DNA of 64,000 nt from assembly GCA_037178675.1 (NCBI GenBank), contig JAYMGJ010000127.1, positions 1-64,000 on the forward strand, written 5' to 3'. A program made the translations under genes and the position numbers. Position 1 is the stretch's first letter, and each line of letters begins with the position of its first letter. Positions 1 through 12,980 of this stretch are shown here, piece by piece. The stretch comes from Scleroderma bovista. Taxonomy: Eukaryota; Basidiomycota; Agaricomycetes; Boletales; Sclerodermataceae. The notes beneath the pieces are model-generated. The model was not told the DNA's origin. It worked only from the letters and a program-made list of their open reading frames with translations, and searched no databases.

Positions 1-560
1 CACGAATGCCTCCGTTTTTGTTGTCGTGTTGTTCGTGCTGTTCGCTTTCATCAACTTCCACATCGCCGACGGATCTCCAGATACGTATTCAGACATCTCA
101 AACAAGACAGGGATGGATCGTTGTCGTCATTGTGGGTGCACGCGTCGAGCATGCGCCCTAGCACCCTCTGGCCTGCCTGGGGCCATGCGACGGAAGCACG
201 GGGATGGAAGGTCACACCGAGGAAGTGGAGGCGGTGGTGGTGGTGGCCGTCATCAACGCTTTGGCTGCACAAGGGAGCCAAGTTGGGGGATCATGGTAAT
301 CGTCATCATAGTTGATGTGCCACTGGTTGCAGTGATGATGTTGGCCATCGTCAACGTCAACGAGTTGGCAGAATGGTGCAGTTGTCGTCATCGTCGTGCT
401 GGCTGGTGACAGTCGCTATCGAAGTGCTAACTGCACGGTGCTGATGGTAGTGGCCGCTATCGCTGTCGTCACGCTGGCTGCACAGATGAGGCGTGGTGAT
501 CGCGGTCATCATCATCTTTCACTGGCTAGATAGTGATGGTCGTTGACCATTCGTGTCGTC
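1..560. repeat. GTC/GGT trinucleotide-biased low-complexity block
   Basis: This stretch is rich in degenerate GTC, CGT, GGT and CAT triplets, including runs such as gtcgtcatcgtcgtgctgg near 382. It reads open in several frames only because stop codons are rare in such composition. Similar blocks occur at 28.3-29.5 kb and 51.7-52.5 kb, so it looks like a dispersed degenerate minisatellite. I see no gene in it. Confidence 0.55.
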
Positions 561-805
561 AGGCTGACTACGACAATGCACCTTTAGGCGGGCTCAGCTC
601 CGATGCATTCGGTATGCACGGTGCGCACCGCGTGTACAACGTATTCAGTGAGATGCCATGTTGGCCAAGAGAGTAGAGAAGCATCCACGACCAGGTGAGA
701 CACACAAGCGCAAGGTGTGGCCAGATCTAAAAAAAGATGTGAGTACATACTGTTCATCTGTGCGGGTCGTGAGTTCCAGAACGATACACCTTGTTCACAA
801 GCCAT

Positions 806-1210
806 TCAGTAAGCACCTCCGCAGTGCCAATTTAGCAGGCAGCTATGACACCTGCCTGAGCTTTTTTCCTGACGGGGAGCGACCAACACTGCACCCTTCC
901 ATTGCGCACAAGGCAAGTCGGTAGCAGCACAACCGCCCTCTGTGAGCACGAGCCCTTGGAGCATGGATAAGTGCTCTTCCTTGTAACTGCCGTTCCGAAC
1001 ATGTTTCAGGAGATCCACCCATTCAGGGTCCGTTGCTGCACGTGGGTTGACTTTGGGACAGCACCTAGGGTAGGTGTATGCGGCGTGGACACATTTCGGC
1101 GCTTTGGAGTGATGGATGTGCACTGGATCTTTGGCGGCATGGTGTGCGACACCCAGGTGGCGTTTCTTCATCCTCGTGTCAAAACAGTCCGTGACGATTT
1201 GTAAGTGCAA
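806..1210 (-). pseudogene. Helitron/Pif1-like helicase fragment
   Basis: On the minus strand the segment reads TDPEWVDLLKHVRNGSY, then SMLQGLVL, then WKGAVLVAPR. This is the order seen in the C-terminal part of agaricomycete Pif1-type helicases carried by Helitrons (a 'DPEW...LR.G' block, then 'LVTPRHAVR'). The upstream part with the ATPase motifs is not recognisable, and the frame ends just after the VAPR block. It would have been a replicative helicase of a rolling-circle transposon. Only a scrap of roughly 80 recognisable residues remains, so it is surely non-functional. The assignment rests on this single conserved region. Confidence 0.5.
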
Positions 1211-1393
1211 CTATAACGCTCACCATGTGAACGGCCTCAAGTGTCTCTTAGCTTCTACCTTTCCTACATACCCAGATTCAGCGGCAGCCGGCAAGGACAT
1301 ACGAATGAAGATGGTAACAGTTCCAAGGCGGAGATTCGTGGTTCCTTGTACGTCATCACTGGTGTTCATTAAGATGGAGGTGGCATCCGCGTA

Positions 1394-1426
1394 AACAAGG
1401 TGCGTTCCGGCGCCGCCGGCCTTGTT
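1394..1426. repeat. GC-rich hairpin
   Basis: The outer stem aacaagg/ccttgtt encloses an inner ccggcg-c-cgccgg palindrome, giving a potential cruciform next to CTAG at 1427. Helitron 3' ends have a hairpin followed by CTRR, but the helicase scrap nearby points the other way, so no element end is assigned. Confidence 0.5.
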
Positions 1427-1589
1427 CTAGCTTTTAGCCCGTGGCGATAACCCTCCCAAACCTTCCTAGGTTAATAACATGTCAATAACTCACCTGGAGT
1501 TTTTCACAGAGCCCTAAACCCAAACACTCCAACCACTATGTAGGCATCTCCTCCCAGCGTTGCAACACCTTGCTAATTCATTTGACAGC

Positions 1590-3379
<1,790 letters not shown>

Positions 3380-5612
3380 CTACTTGCCCTTCTTCCTGAC
3401 TATATCGTCCAGCATCCAATGGTCGTGAGCTGCCAAAATAGGCTCCCCATCTCTCGCACCATCTGGCCTATCTATATCTTTTCTGTTCACATATGGAGGA
3501 TAACATACCACCTTTATTTCGCCAGCCCAGTCAAAGTCGATGATCATGAATTCAACCATCATCCCAGCTCCCTTTCTCACCATGAAGTTTACATCGCGGA
3601 CATCACCATGAACAAAACCATCGCCATGTAATTGGACCAACTGCTTGCGGATTTCCTCAAAGGCTGACTTGGGGAGGCGGACTATGTCATTCAATGGTTT
3701 GTAGCCAACGAGCTCATCCATGACCACCATGAACCAACCACCCGCGATCTGTTCGAACCCCCGCAACGCGGGTGCGAAACCTAACTGTGCACAGCGCCAA
3801 TGAGCCTCCCGTGAATATCGTCGGACAAATTTGATGCAGATTGGAACTTCAGTGCCCGAGTCTTCAACCAGCGTTCCGAAGAAAAGAAGCTTGTGATCGT
3901 CCTTGACCCGTTCTCTATAACAGAATATTTTCTTGCTGCCATCGGCGAGAGACACGTAACTTGTGGGATATGGGAAAAGCGACGGGTGAGACAGCGTGTT
4001 AGAAAGTCCATTGACAGCCAAGACTTCGTAATATTGCTTCAGCGACCGGACAGCTTTCCGGAAAGCAGACATGTGGCGTGCTGCGGCGATCTGGTTGTCG
4101 GTATCAGTAGAATGATAATTGAAGGCCAGCGGTGTCGAAAGAATTTGAACTGCAGGACGCAGGTTCCACACAGCACCAGCAAAGACAATGTATGGTCCTG
4201 GAGAGAGAGCGGTCTGCTTGTCAGTGAATCGTAAAGAAATCGGAAAACTAACCGAAAAGAACCAAAAGAAAACATGGCAGGGGAGACCCCGTGCTTTCAA
4301 GCACTTGCGTTCTCGTCTGCTCAAGGTAGTATGCCGCAGCTTGCATGTATGGCTCTGAGACAGAGGCTGCTGCCTCGTTTTTGAACTCTGCAATCACGTA
4401 GCGATATTCGCCGACGGACAAGTCACCATGCACCTGATAATCCTGGGTTCCTTTCTTCGCGGTAACGCGAAGTCCAATTCCGTAGCTTGCAAGCACCGCG
4501 TTGACCTTGTCCACTCGCTCTTTTTCGTTGTCATACACCTCCGACATGGCATTTGCAAACTTTCCGATGAAAGCATTATCTTCTTCTGTTATCGAGTGAG
4601 TCTTGCAGTCGTCCAGGAACTGCCCAAACGCCGGATGTAAAAGCGTCGCCGGAATAGTCTCTTCGGGATCGCGAGGACGGCTACAGCGTATCTGCGTTGT
4701 CGGATTTCGTTGCCACCCACGGAATGACGAAGGATGCGATGAATCAGAAGGAGCCTTTGAGGGACGACCTTTGAGGAACTCGCTCCGCGCCACTTTAATC
4801 GGATCCCCTTCGTCGGTCAGATCCTCTCCTGCGATCACTTGGCTAGAAGTCGGCGGAGGAAGTCTAAATTTCAGTATCGCTGCGGTCCGGGATTCAGTAT
4901 GACTCAATGAGGTCAGACGATCACTTACGGTCGGTTTGAACAATTTCGATAACGACACAATACGCTTGGAGAACAGGGACATCCGCAAAACAATCGGATA
5001 TTTTTTGTCTGCTGTTGAGGCGCTTGCCCTCATTTATATTGTCGAGATACTCCTCGATGTTATCCTCCAGAATCCTGTACAGTCTTATCCAAGTAGCGGG
5101 TACATCACGAAACTCAGCGTGACACTTTGAGAGCTGCTGTTTGACTTCCGAGATTGTTTTCTTTGATTGAATTTTCAATGCACTTTCTTGCTCAATCTCT
5201 CCACCTCGAAACCAGTAAAAGATTGTCGGGTATGGTATATCTGAATAACCAGTAATCAGTGATAAGAGCAAGCTAGGATTGTGACGGCCATGTACATACC
5301 GACAATGATGTGGATATGCGTTTCGGGTTGTGCTGCTGTGAACAGATCCGATAGTTTATGCAATGGTTGCAAGGGTCCCCCCAGCTCAGAGAGAACGATA
5401 TTGCTGAGATTTTCTTTGTGGGGTTCGGCCACGGGTTCACTGGGCTTGTAAAGAGAAAGGCAGGCCGCGTCCACGTCGCGAAAAGTTGCTGACTGCTCGT
5501 TCTTAATGGCTTCTTTCAGGGCTCCGACAGTCATTGATCTTGAAATGTTGATCTCGAAGATCTCTCTAGCATCCTGAGCACGGACCCAACAGTTGAGTGT
5601 GAGTGCTTCCAT
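3380..5612 (-). CDS. Crinkler-family protein with PD-(D/E)XK nuclease-like and kinase domains
   Basis: Four exons, 5612-5300, 5240-4929, 4879-4253 and 4197-3380, join in frame to 689 residues. The introns (59, 49 and 55 nt) are all GT-AG. Residues 1 to about 104 and 105 to about 208 are two ubiquitin-like Crinkler header segments (first: LNCWVRAQDAREIFEINISR). Residues of about 290-415 resemble a restriction-endonuclease fold: D361, E373-x-K375 (VIAEFKNE) and Q388 in YMQAAAYY. Residues of about 500-689 are a protein-kinase-like domain with IKF lysine K540, catalytic loop HGDVRDVN (D616, N621), IIDFDW (D638) and a late HDHWMLDD. Header plus REase plus kinase is a known Crinkler architecture in fungi and oomycetes, thought to be deployed as host-directed or inter-organism effectors acting in the nucleus. 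No signal peptide is apparent. All key residues are present, so it looks intact. The role is inferred from family membership. Confidence 0.85.
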
Positions 5613-5929
5613 GTTGTGGCACGGACGAATGAATTCACGCGCCGACTTTATGTAGGCCTCAAGGTATGCTCATGTCACGACCACGTGATGCGTGCCAGGT
5701 GGTGCGACAACGCGCGCGCGCCACTACCTTCGCCATGTATGATAATGTTCAGCTTCTGGACCTGTGGCATTTCTCAAGTCTCCCTAAGCCAGACTCTCTT
5801 CGTAGAGGAAAATAGACGTTCCTCTATAAGGAGAGTTTGCTTTTATTCGCAAGGTGGTTACAGTCGTTCAGGAATTCGGACGCATCGCGTTCAGAGGTCG
5901 TTCGACAGAACGTGAACTTGTACATAGCT

Positions 5930-7520
5930 CCAGCCATCACAAAGCTTTCAACCAGTTCCGCTGAGGAACCCGGTCGCATACATACATAGAAATTCAAATC
6001 CCCTATTGCGTTCGGCAGCAAGGCTGAAATAAGTTTACGAGGCCTCCGAACGAAGAGATGGCAGTTGGTGACAATGACGATTCGGACTATGATAAAGTTT
6101 TCATGAGGACGAAAGGATATATCACGAACCTACTGATACACAGATCACTTAATTACCTCCTCGAGACCATTACAGAAGCGATCAACGCCCCCGTCAGAGC
6201 TCCAAGAACACCAATCATCATTCACCGCGCATACTCATCAAACTTGGTAGCGACAGGCATTCCTGCATGAGCAAAGTTAATGGTAGCACTCCTAAGCGAG
6301 TATATGACGACGCCCGTGATGAATCCAGCGACAGAATACGCAAGAAACACGAGCGGAAGCGAAGGCATGATGCTCCGGCGCTGAAAGACCCCATCAGTAT
6401 CCGTATCAGTTACTGGCGAAAGGGTAATAACGCTTACAGGAAGCAGAACAAAGCCCTCTCCAGCGGTTTGTGTGCTCGGGCATAAGATGGCGACCAAACC
6501 TCCAATCCGGGTTATACTGTCCAATTCTGGCGGTCATGAGCGTCACCGAAGCACTGAAGATGATGGCCGACTGTGGTTAGGAGATGAGTATAACTTTCAA
6601 AAACATGGATGCGGCCCTCACCACGAGACATGCACATGCGCCGATGACGAATAGTGGAGCGCTGCTCGGCGTAGCTGTGTTGTTCTCCACGTCAAAATGA
6701 CTACTGTATCTCGCTCTGTCGACGAAGAGGAACGGGATCCCTAGGTCATACTAGTATGCCGACGACGATTTCCAGCACCGTGCGCAAGATCGACGTGTAC
6801 TTTGCGGGGTGCATTGGCTGATGTCGCGGGGTAGAGGTCTGTGCGGCCTGAGGTGCACCTGGTGCCAATATTGTGCTGCGCGTAGTGTACAAGATAAGAC
6901 AGACATTCCATGCAGTCGATGCAAAAACAAAACGTACCGACTCGTAATAGGATTCGCGTGACCATGCGCGTGTATGAAACTGGTACTGACAGTTCCTCGG
7001 GCTCGTCGGTGAAGACTGACGGAGCGCTGTCTGTAGGATCGTTGACGACGAGAGCTGGAATGGGCTGGGCAGGGGGAGGTGCGGGGACTTCTTCAGGTAC
7101 AGACGGTGCTGGAGTAGGACCGCGAGCTGACTCTGTACCTTCAGCAGAGATGACCTCTCCAGAAAGCGGGGACGGCCCTTTCGGGAGAGCAGGTGCGGGG
7201 TCAGGAGATAAGGCTGCGGCCTCGCAAATGGGCGAGTCAGGAATAGAGCTGGGCGTCGATACAGCGGGTTGAGCTGGGGTCTGTAGTTTGGTGATGGATA
7301 AACTAGAGTCCTTGCATTCGAGTGTGGGTGGATAAAAAGAGCCTGTGGTGGACGCGGTATCGGAGTCGGGGGGCGGGGGAGTTGCTGAGCCTGCACGGCC
7401 AGGTAGAACGGGGGATACTGAATGCAATCGAGGAGCGTCGCATCACTGTCCTGACGCGTGAGCGAAAGGTCGACTTTTTCGGGGGAGTAGTGGCCATGGA
7501 TGAAGGGAGGGAATAGATAA
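5930..7520 (-). pseudogene. Broken multi-pass membrane protein gene, copy A of an inverted duplication
   Basis: Read on the minus strand, a Pro/Ser-rich segment (VFTDEPEELSVP near 7000) is followed by hydrophobic segments. One is TVLEIVVGIL at about 6790. Another is SLPLVFLAYSVAGFITGVV, followed by INFAHAGMPVATKFDEYA, at about 6380-6230. Stops and frameshifts separate them; for example the frame ends right after FDEYAR with TGA where copy B at 62.0 kb has TGG. The hydrophobic segments resemble a membrane protein of unknown function that I recall as common in Agaricomycetes; this is not verified. Nucleotide identity with 59.0-62.3 kb is high over long stretches. About 1.75 kb present in copy B (between ELSVP and SYMR) is missing here. 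Confidence 0.7.
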
Positions 7521-8210
7521 TTAGGGGGTGGTGCTGGGAAGCGAGAGGGTGGCGCAGTGAGGTCATGCCTGGCGACTGTTCGAACAAGGCAGATATGTGC
7601 AAAGTGCAATATCGCGAGCGAAACACGCTGATACGCTTCATGCGGCGACGACTTGGGCCCTGGGTCTGAGCGCTGAGCACTGCGGGCAGGACATGGTGCA
7701 GTCGAGTTGTCCGCTCGCTACGAATCAAGGAACAGCCTCGATACACGTGTAGGACACTTTTCCAACGACTGGCACCGCAGGCAAAGCCCTGATGTTGCCC
7801 CCCCAAAATTGTGATTCCGATTACCACCACGAAAAGTTTGAGTGATGTGAAAGCCCAATGTCGCAATAATTAGTATGAGTCAAATCAATTCCAATTACAG
7901 TGTGCTATGGTGCTCATACGACTACAAAAACGAAACCCGATTCCTACCGCTTGACAAGGGGCCCAGATGTCTCGACCTATAGTCATATAAAGGATCGACT
8001 GTCGTTGCTACCATGTGAAGTTTGTGGTCTGAGTCATCATCACCGAAAAAGGACGAAGATGTCTCGTTGTATGCATGAAATATGACCTCGTGGATGCCGC
8101 CACTGCATCAAGTTGCCCGCTCGAACCAAGCTTCCCTCAGGTACAGCACGATTTCTCATTTTCGTAACGACGTTCTTGCACATCATACGGTGCGTCCATG
8201 ACAAGTACTC
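7521..8210. other. Intergenic region left of the Harbinger element
   Basis: Open frames on the minus strand continue out of the duplicated segment without family resemblance. I see no convincing gene. The sequence ends at the TTA target site of the transposon at 8211-8213. Confidence 0.4.
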
Positions 8211-8213
8211 TTA

Positions 8214-8323
8214 GAGCCAGTTCGGAAGCACATTCCCGCGTGAAAACCTGTGTCAAAAACCCCGAAAAGAATCCACTGCCCAATGACTCATCAGCAGCCA
8301 CATCCAAGCGGAGCTCTAACTCC
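8214..8323 (+). repeat. Left terminal inverted repeat of the Harbinger element
   Basis: About 110 bp match the reverse complement of 11631-11749, with one 10-bp gap after the first 20 bases and a few substitutions. Confidence 0.9.
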
Positions 8324-8373
8324 CCTTCACGATAATCAGGCCTCAGGGCACTACGACCAACAGGCCATTCTTC

Positions 8374-9825
8374 ATGGACGCAGAACAGGAGCTCAGTGGG
8401 GAGTCAAGGGAGGAGAGAATGGAAAGGTATGCAGGAGTTGAGGATGATGCTGACAAGGATGAGGATGAGATGGAAAAGATTGATGAGGACCATGGTAGGT
8501 GTGTTTTGGCTCACATCCTTGCACAGTACCATGCCCAACTTGCTGCCTTATCAACCATCTCGTTCGAAGTCTTTCAAGAATTTCTACTTGCTACTGAGAG
8601 AGCTAAGCCGATCCCCTACCATACTTTGATCCTCTCTGGCGAAGGCTGGGTTAAAGAGCTTCGCAATGGCCACCCAGAAAGGATTCGGACTGAGCTCGCG
8701 GTTCACAAACACGTTTTCACAAAACTGCTGGAGGAACTGCAGGAGCATGGCCATACCCATTCAAAACATGTTACCCTTGAAGAGCAACTGGCGATATTTC
8801 TGTACGCGTGCGTGACGGGCCTGTCAATCAGGCACCTCGGTGAGCGTTTCCAGCGTTCTAACAGTACAATTTCCAAGTATGCATTCCATCTTATTTTGTG
8901 TGTCGCTGACAGTTCCTTGAGCAGATACTTCAAGAAGATGCTGGTCATATTTTCTTCACCTGGCATCTATACAAGATATGTTCGACTACCACATGCAAAC
9001 AATTCAGTCCACCCTTCTATTCAAGACAATCCAAAATATTACCCTTTTTTTAAAGATGCCGTAGGTGCCATCGATGGGACTCACATCGCGTGCACCCCAG
9101 CTGCAGCTGAAAGAGACGCTGCCCGAAACCGCAAAGGATTCACATCACAAAACTGTCTCGTTTGCTGCGACTTCGACATGAATTTCACCTATGTACTCAG
9201 TGGTTGGGAAGGGTCTATGGCAGACGCATCCATCTACCATGATGCACGGACAACAGATTTCACCATCCCCAATGGAAAATATTACCTTGCTGATGCGGGG
9301 TATCCAAACTGCCGGCAACTATTGATTCCGTATCGTGGACAACGCTACCACCTGGCAGAGTGGGGGCGTGCACAGGCGCGGTAAGCCTTCTTTTCCTTTA
9401 TGACACCTTCAGCTTAATGATTATGATCTACTAGGCCTGTGAGTGCACAAGAATGCTACAATCTCCGCCATGCTCAGCTCCGCAACGTCGTTGAGTGCAT
9501 CATCGGTGTGATCAAGCGTCGCTTCCGTGTCCTTGTCATAGCTCCTGAGTACGCAATGGATATTCAAGCTTGCATCCCCCCCGCTCTCTGCTGTATCCAC
9601 AACATCATTCGCAGGTGGGACCCTGTCGAATTAGAGGATATCGAACACAGTATAGCTGCTACACCCCCACCCGAGTCAGCTGGCATGGTTGGCTCGCTTG
9701 CTGATGGCATACCCACCAATGCTGACTGTGACTGGATGTCTGCAGTGCGGGAAAGAATTGCAGGAGATATTTGGAGTAGTTATGCTGCAGAACGAGTCCG
9801 CAGAGGCGACCTGATTTCGATGTAG
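8374..9825 (+). CDS. PIF-Harbinger DDE transposase
   Basis: Exons 8374-8876, 8925-9380 and 9435-9825 give 449 residues. Intron 1 is 48 nt, a multiple of three, and would read through without a stop if unspliced. Splicing is supported because it restores the family sequence NSTISKYFKKML. An acidic N-terminus (about residues 20-40) is followed by a helix-turn-helix-like segment at 135-170 (LEEQLAIFLYA..FQRSNSTISKYF). The DDE nuclease core follows: D218 in GAIDGTHI, the GSMADASIY block (D268), D291 in LADAGY and E340 in NVVECIIGVIKRRF. The enzyme cuts and pastes the element and needs the Myb-like partner encoded at 10005-11577. Length and residues fit an active enzyme. Confidence 0.93.
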
Positions 9826-10004
9826 CTATCACATTGTATTCAACATAACTTGTAACTTGTCGCTTGTTCTTCCACACTTGTTCAATAATACAAACACACG
9901 GGCAAATGACATTGATAATGGCATGCAGACACAGACAAAAACAGCGTACGGACATAAAATGGTGTACGGACCACATACAAAAAACAAATGGTAGTAAACA
10001 AAGT

Positions 10005-11577
10005 TCATGTGCTGCGCTTCATCTCTTCAAGTCCATCCTTCAACCAAGCCTGTCGTGCAGCGGCAAGTGCTGGCTCTGTTGTCAGTTGTATATACCCATC
10101 CGCAAAGTCATGATTGTCATGGAAGCATTTGAAAAGTAGGACAACGTCTGAAGGGGGAATGATGGCTGCATCCATTTCCACCAGCCTCTTCCTCGCTGTC
10201 TGAACGATTGGGTGGGTGGCGGAAGTACTGGCCTTAGCCTCATTGGCTTTGGCATCCAAGGAAGAGACCGCGTGTTGGATGAGACCACTTTGATCGGAGA
10301 TTGAGTTGCACATGCTTTCCAACTTCTTGAACTTTTCGCCCAGTTGTTCACGAGAGAACGCTGTCTTCCCTGTACGTCGCTTTTGAGCCGATGAAGTACT
10401 AAGTGCAGCGGCCAAAAAAGCGCTGGATAAAATAGAGTGCTCATCATCGTCAACTTTCCATTTCCGAGACTGCTCCATGCGGGCAGAAATGCTGGAAGAT
10501 GGTTTGATAGAGCTGATAGATGAACCGTTAAATGAGGATGGGGCAGTTGGGGGAGTGAAGCTTGTCGGGGTGCGGGGGACATTGAGATCTGAATGCCAAT
10601 CAAAGGTCATGTTGGTATAACCTGAAGTTGTGGAGGGGGGCTTGATAGAACCGACAGACGATACAGGATATGAAGGAACAATGAAGTTGCCTTGAGTACC
10701 GGAAGATGAGGGCACAAAGGGGGGATGGGCGATTTGATTGGCCGATAGCTGGAACGGCTGTGGAATGGAGGCCATCGTCAGCATCGGTATCAATCACCGT
10801 AAACCTAGCATTGGCACCACGCACACTGCCACCCTCAGTACCCCCCTGCACTGTGTGAGATGGAGGAACCATGCATACAGTATCCTGCATGGTAGATGGT
10901 GCCCCAGTAGTTCCAGTAGTTCCCCCTCCACTGTCACTCCCGCTGACGGAAGTTTCCATGGCACTAGGCCCTGCAGAAGGTGGCTCGCTGATGGTTAGTC
11001 CAGAAAAACAATTCAAACCCTTACCCCGCGAGGGCATGAGCTGTTTCATCCTCTCGTAGTATGGCCATCCCTTCGTTTTGAAAGAGGTTGCATCTTTGTT
11101 ATTCTGTTGAAATTGCTGTTAGTCCAGGACATGATTTCTTATTGAAACATACCTTGAGAAATGTAGTCCATATATCCTCACTTTCAGGCTGAATATTAGC
11201 CCCTAACTTGAGCGAATATGCGAATCCCGATGTATTGCAGATCTTGTTCACAAGTTCATACGTATTTCTGAGCTGCACATAATATTGAATATCAGTCAAG
11301 TATGTGATTAATTAGCGAATAAATGACACACCCTTTTCCATTTTTCCTTACACCCTTTGGAAGACTTGACCGCCCCTTTGCTGGGGTTACAAAGAGCAGT
11401 AGCAACAGTATTCCAAAATGCAGACTTGAAATTAAGGCCATCGCCAGCCTTTGCCTTCTGGGCAGCAACAAGATCAAGGAGGACATTGGTATCGGCATCT
11501 GACCATGATGCTTGCACGCTGGGGTGAGATGGCAGTGATCCACCCTTGGAAGGCGATTGCACAGATTTGCGAGGCAT
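10005..11577 (-). CDS. Myb/SANT-like DNA-binding protein of the Harbinger element
   Basis: Exons 11577-11332, 11272-11153, 11103-10798 and 10757-10005 join to 474 residues; introns are 59, 49, 49 and 40 nt counted as gaps between exons, all GT-AG. Residues of about 22-150 form a Myb/SANT-like domain: ASWSDADTNVLLDLVAAQKA, then FWNTVATAL, GCKEKWKRLRNTYELV, NTSGFAY, and KGWPYYERMKQLMPS. The remainder is Ser/Thr/Pro-rich, followed by a helical C-terminus (EQLGEKFKKLESM...). In this superfamily the Myb-like protein binds subterminal sites and carries the transposase into the nucleus. The gene faces the transposase tail to tail and starts just inside the right inverted repeat. An ATG 14 codons upstream (11619) is an alternative start. 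The 40-nt third intron is the least certain boundary. Confidence 0.88.
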
Positions 11578-11630
11578 AATGAGAGAAGACAAAGTGGACA
11601 AAGAGCGATGCTGATGCACAATTGGGAGTT

Positions 11631-11749
11631 GGAGTTAGAGCTCCGCTTGGAAGTTGCTGATGAGTCATTGGGCAGCGGATTCTTTTCGGGGTTTTTGGCA
11701 CAGGTTTTCACGTGGGACTGTGCACGGGACTGTGCTTCCGAACTGGCTC
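11631..11749 (-). repeat. Right terminal inverted repeat of the Harbinger element
   Basis: About 119 bp, complementary to 8214-8323. It contains a short local duplication (gggactgtgcacgggactgtgc) absent from the left repeat. Confidence 0.9.
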
Positions 11750-11752
11750 TTA

Positions 11753-12640
11753 CAGCTTTCGTTGTCTTACTCAGTTGCCCACATTTAATGTTCCGATGGC
11801 GTTAACTAGGTCATCCAAACATGGCACCGATGTCAAACCTTAGTGAGGCAAGCTGCCTATTAAAACGAGCTGCTCATTTCAAGTCGGACTAGTACCTTGT
11901 GCCACATTTGGTCATCTTCTGAATTTTGAGTTGTCGGTGAGTCCTGATCATATAGTATGTCTGGTATTTCACAGCGCCACGCTGGTAGCTGACGTCCCTG
12001 TGCTTCAACGCCTGTCAGGCTGCGCTGCAGTCGCTGGTGGCTACAGGTCCATTATCATGAAGGGTCTGTCAATTGCCTTCGATCGCCTGGGAATCCAACA
12101 ACATTGTTGAAGACTCACAATGAAGTCTCAGAAGGCCATGCGCAATTGGTGGGGAGTTCTCGCTGTGCGTCCGTTCTCGTTTCGTTCTCGATGGCTTGAC
12201 CTGATGGCCCTCCATGGGTCTTCAATCGCTATTACAACTAATTAGGTAACTTAAATGTAGATCATCGGATCCAACGACATTGTTAAGGAATTCTTGCCTT
12301 CCTTTACCATAATGTTGTGGACAATAGTTACCTATCACCAATGCGAGGACTCTGCGGAAGAATTAATTAGCTCTCATTTTCAACCATCCCTTGGAGGTCG
12401 TCTTGTCGTGCCTGCATATCGGTGAGCGCCTCTTCGGCCTTCCGCTTTTCGAACTGTCTCTTGCCACGCTAATTTCATGCCACGACAACTACCTTCTTTT
12501 CCCCCACAGAATTTCCAGGGACAGGATCAAATACTCAGTACAGGCTGGGACCCATTCCCTTCCTGCAAACAAGCACTTATCAAGTTGGGTACATACACTC
12601 AGGTATACATGACTTTGTATTACATGATTTCAGGACTTTC
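11753..12640. other. Unannotated region right of the Harbinger element
   Basis: No family resemblance was found on either strand. The phrase tccaac(a/g)acattgtt occurs twice (about 12096 and 12269), hinting at a decayed repeat. Several short frames have no support. Confidence 0.35.
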
Positions 12641-12650
12641 TGTGATGCAG

Positions 12651-12980
12651 CTAGAGGTATATGATACCTTCAATGGGTTGGAACTGGTCTACAGATGTGA
12701 GCTCATCCTCCCCATCCTTCAATCTCTCATATAGATACCCAATACCTTTCAAGGCTGCTTGACGGATTGTAGCTAAGATATCAAACCACAAGGTCTTCAC
12801 ATTGAGGTGGTGAAAACCAGTATGGGAAAAGATGTAGAGGGGATGATCAATAGTGGACACATTGTCTGTATCCCTCAAGTCGGGACAATCTTTCAACAGA
12901 TCTTGGGTGTGTTCTTCACATTAGTTTCATTGGCTAACTTTCTCCATGTCCACAGTACCAAACATGTTTGGTGCATGACA
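12651..12980 (-). repeat. Fragment of a TGTCATGCACC-starting repeat
   Basis: Read on the minus strand from 12980, the first roughly 115 bp closely match 17657-17770 (TGTCATGCACCAAA ... GAGGGATACAGACA), after which the two diverge. The remainder keeps a minus-strand reading (GFHHLNVKTLWFDILATIRQ) with no recognised family. It is probably the end of an LTR-type element. Confidence 0.5.

Larger units (their letters stand above)
8214..11749 (+). mobile_element. Complete PIF-Harbinger DNA transposon
   Basis: The 3536-bp element starts GAGCCAGTTCGGAAGCACA at 8214 and ends with its reverse complement at 11749. It is flanked on both sides by TTA (8211-8213 and 11750-11752), the 3-bp TWA target duplication expected of PIF-Harbinger. 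Inside are a DDE transposase gene on the plus strand and a Myb/SANT-like gene on the minus strand, the usual two-gene arrangement of this superfamily. Both reading frames are open after splicing. The perfect target duplication and intact genes suggest a recent, possibly autonomous insertion. Confidence 0.93.

Noticed and set aside
1394..1430. Hairpin plus CTAG as a Helitron 3' end
   Set aside because: The only helicase scrap nearby is on the opposite strand, the base after CTAG is C rather than T, and no 5' TC end was found.
6910..7272. Plus-strand 120-codon frame rich in Gly and Ala
   Set aside because: It is antisense to the Pro/Ser-rich coding segment of copy A.
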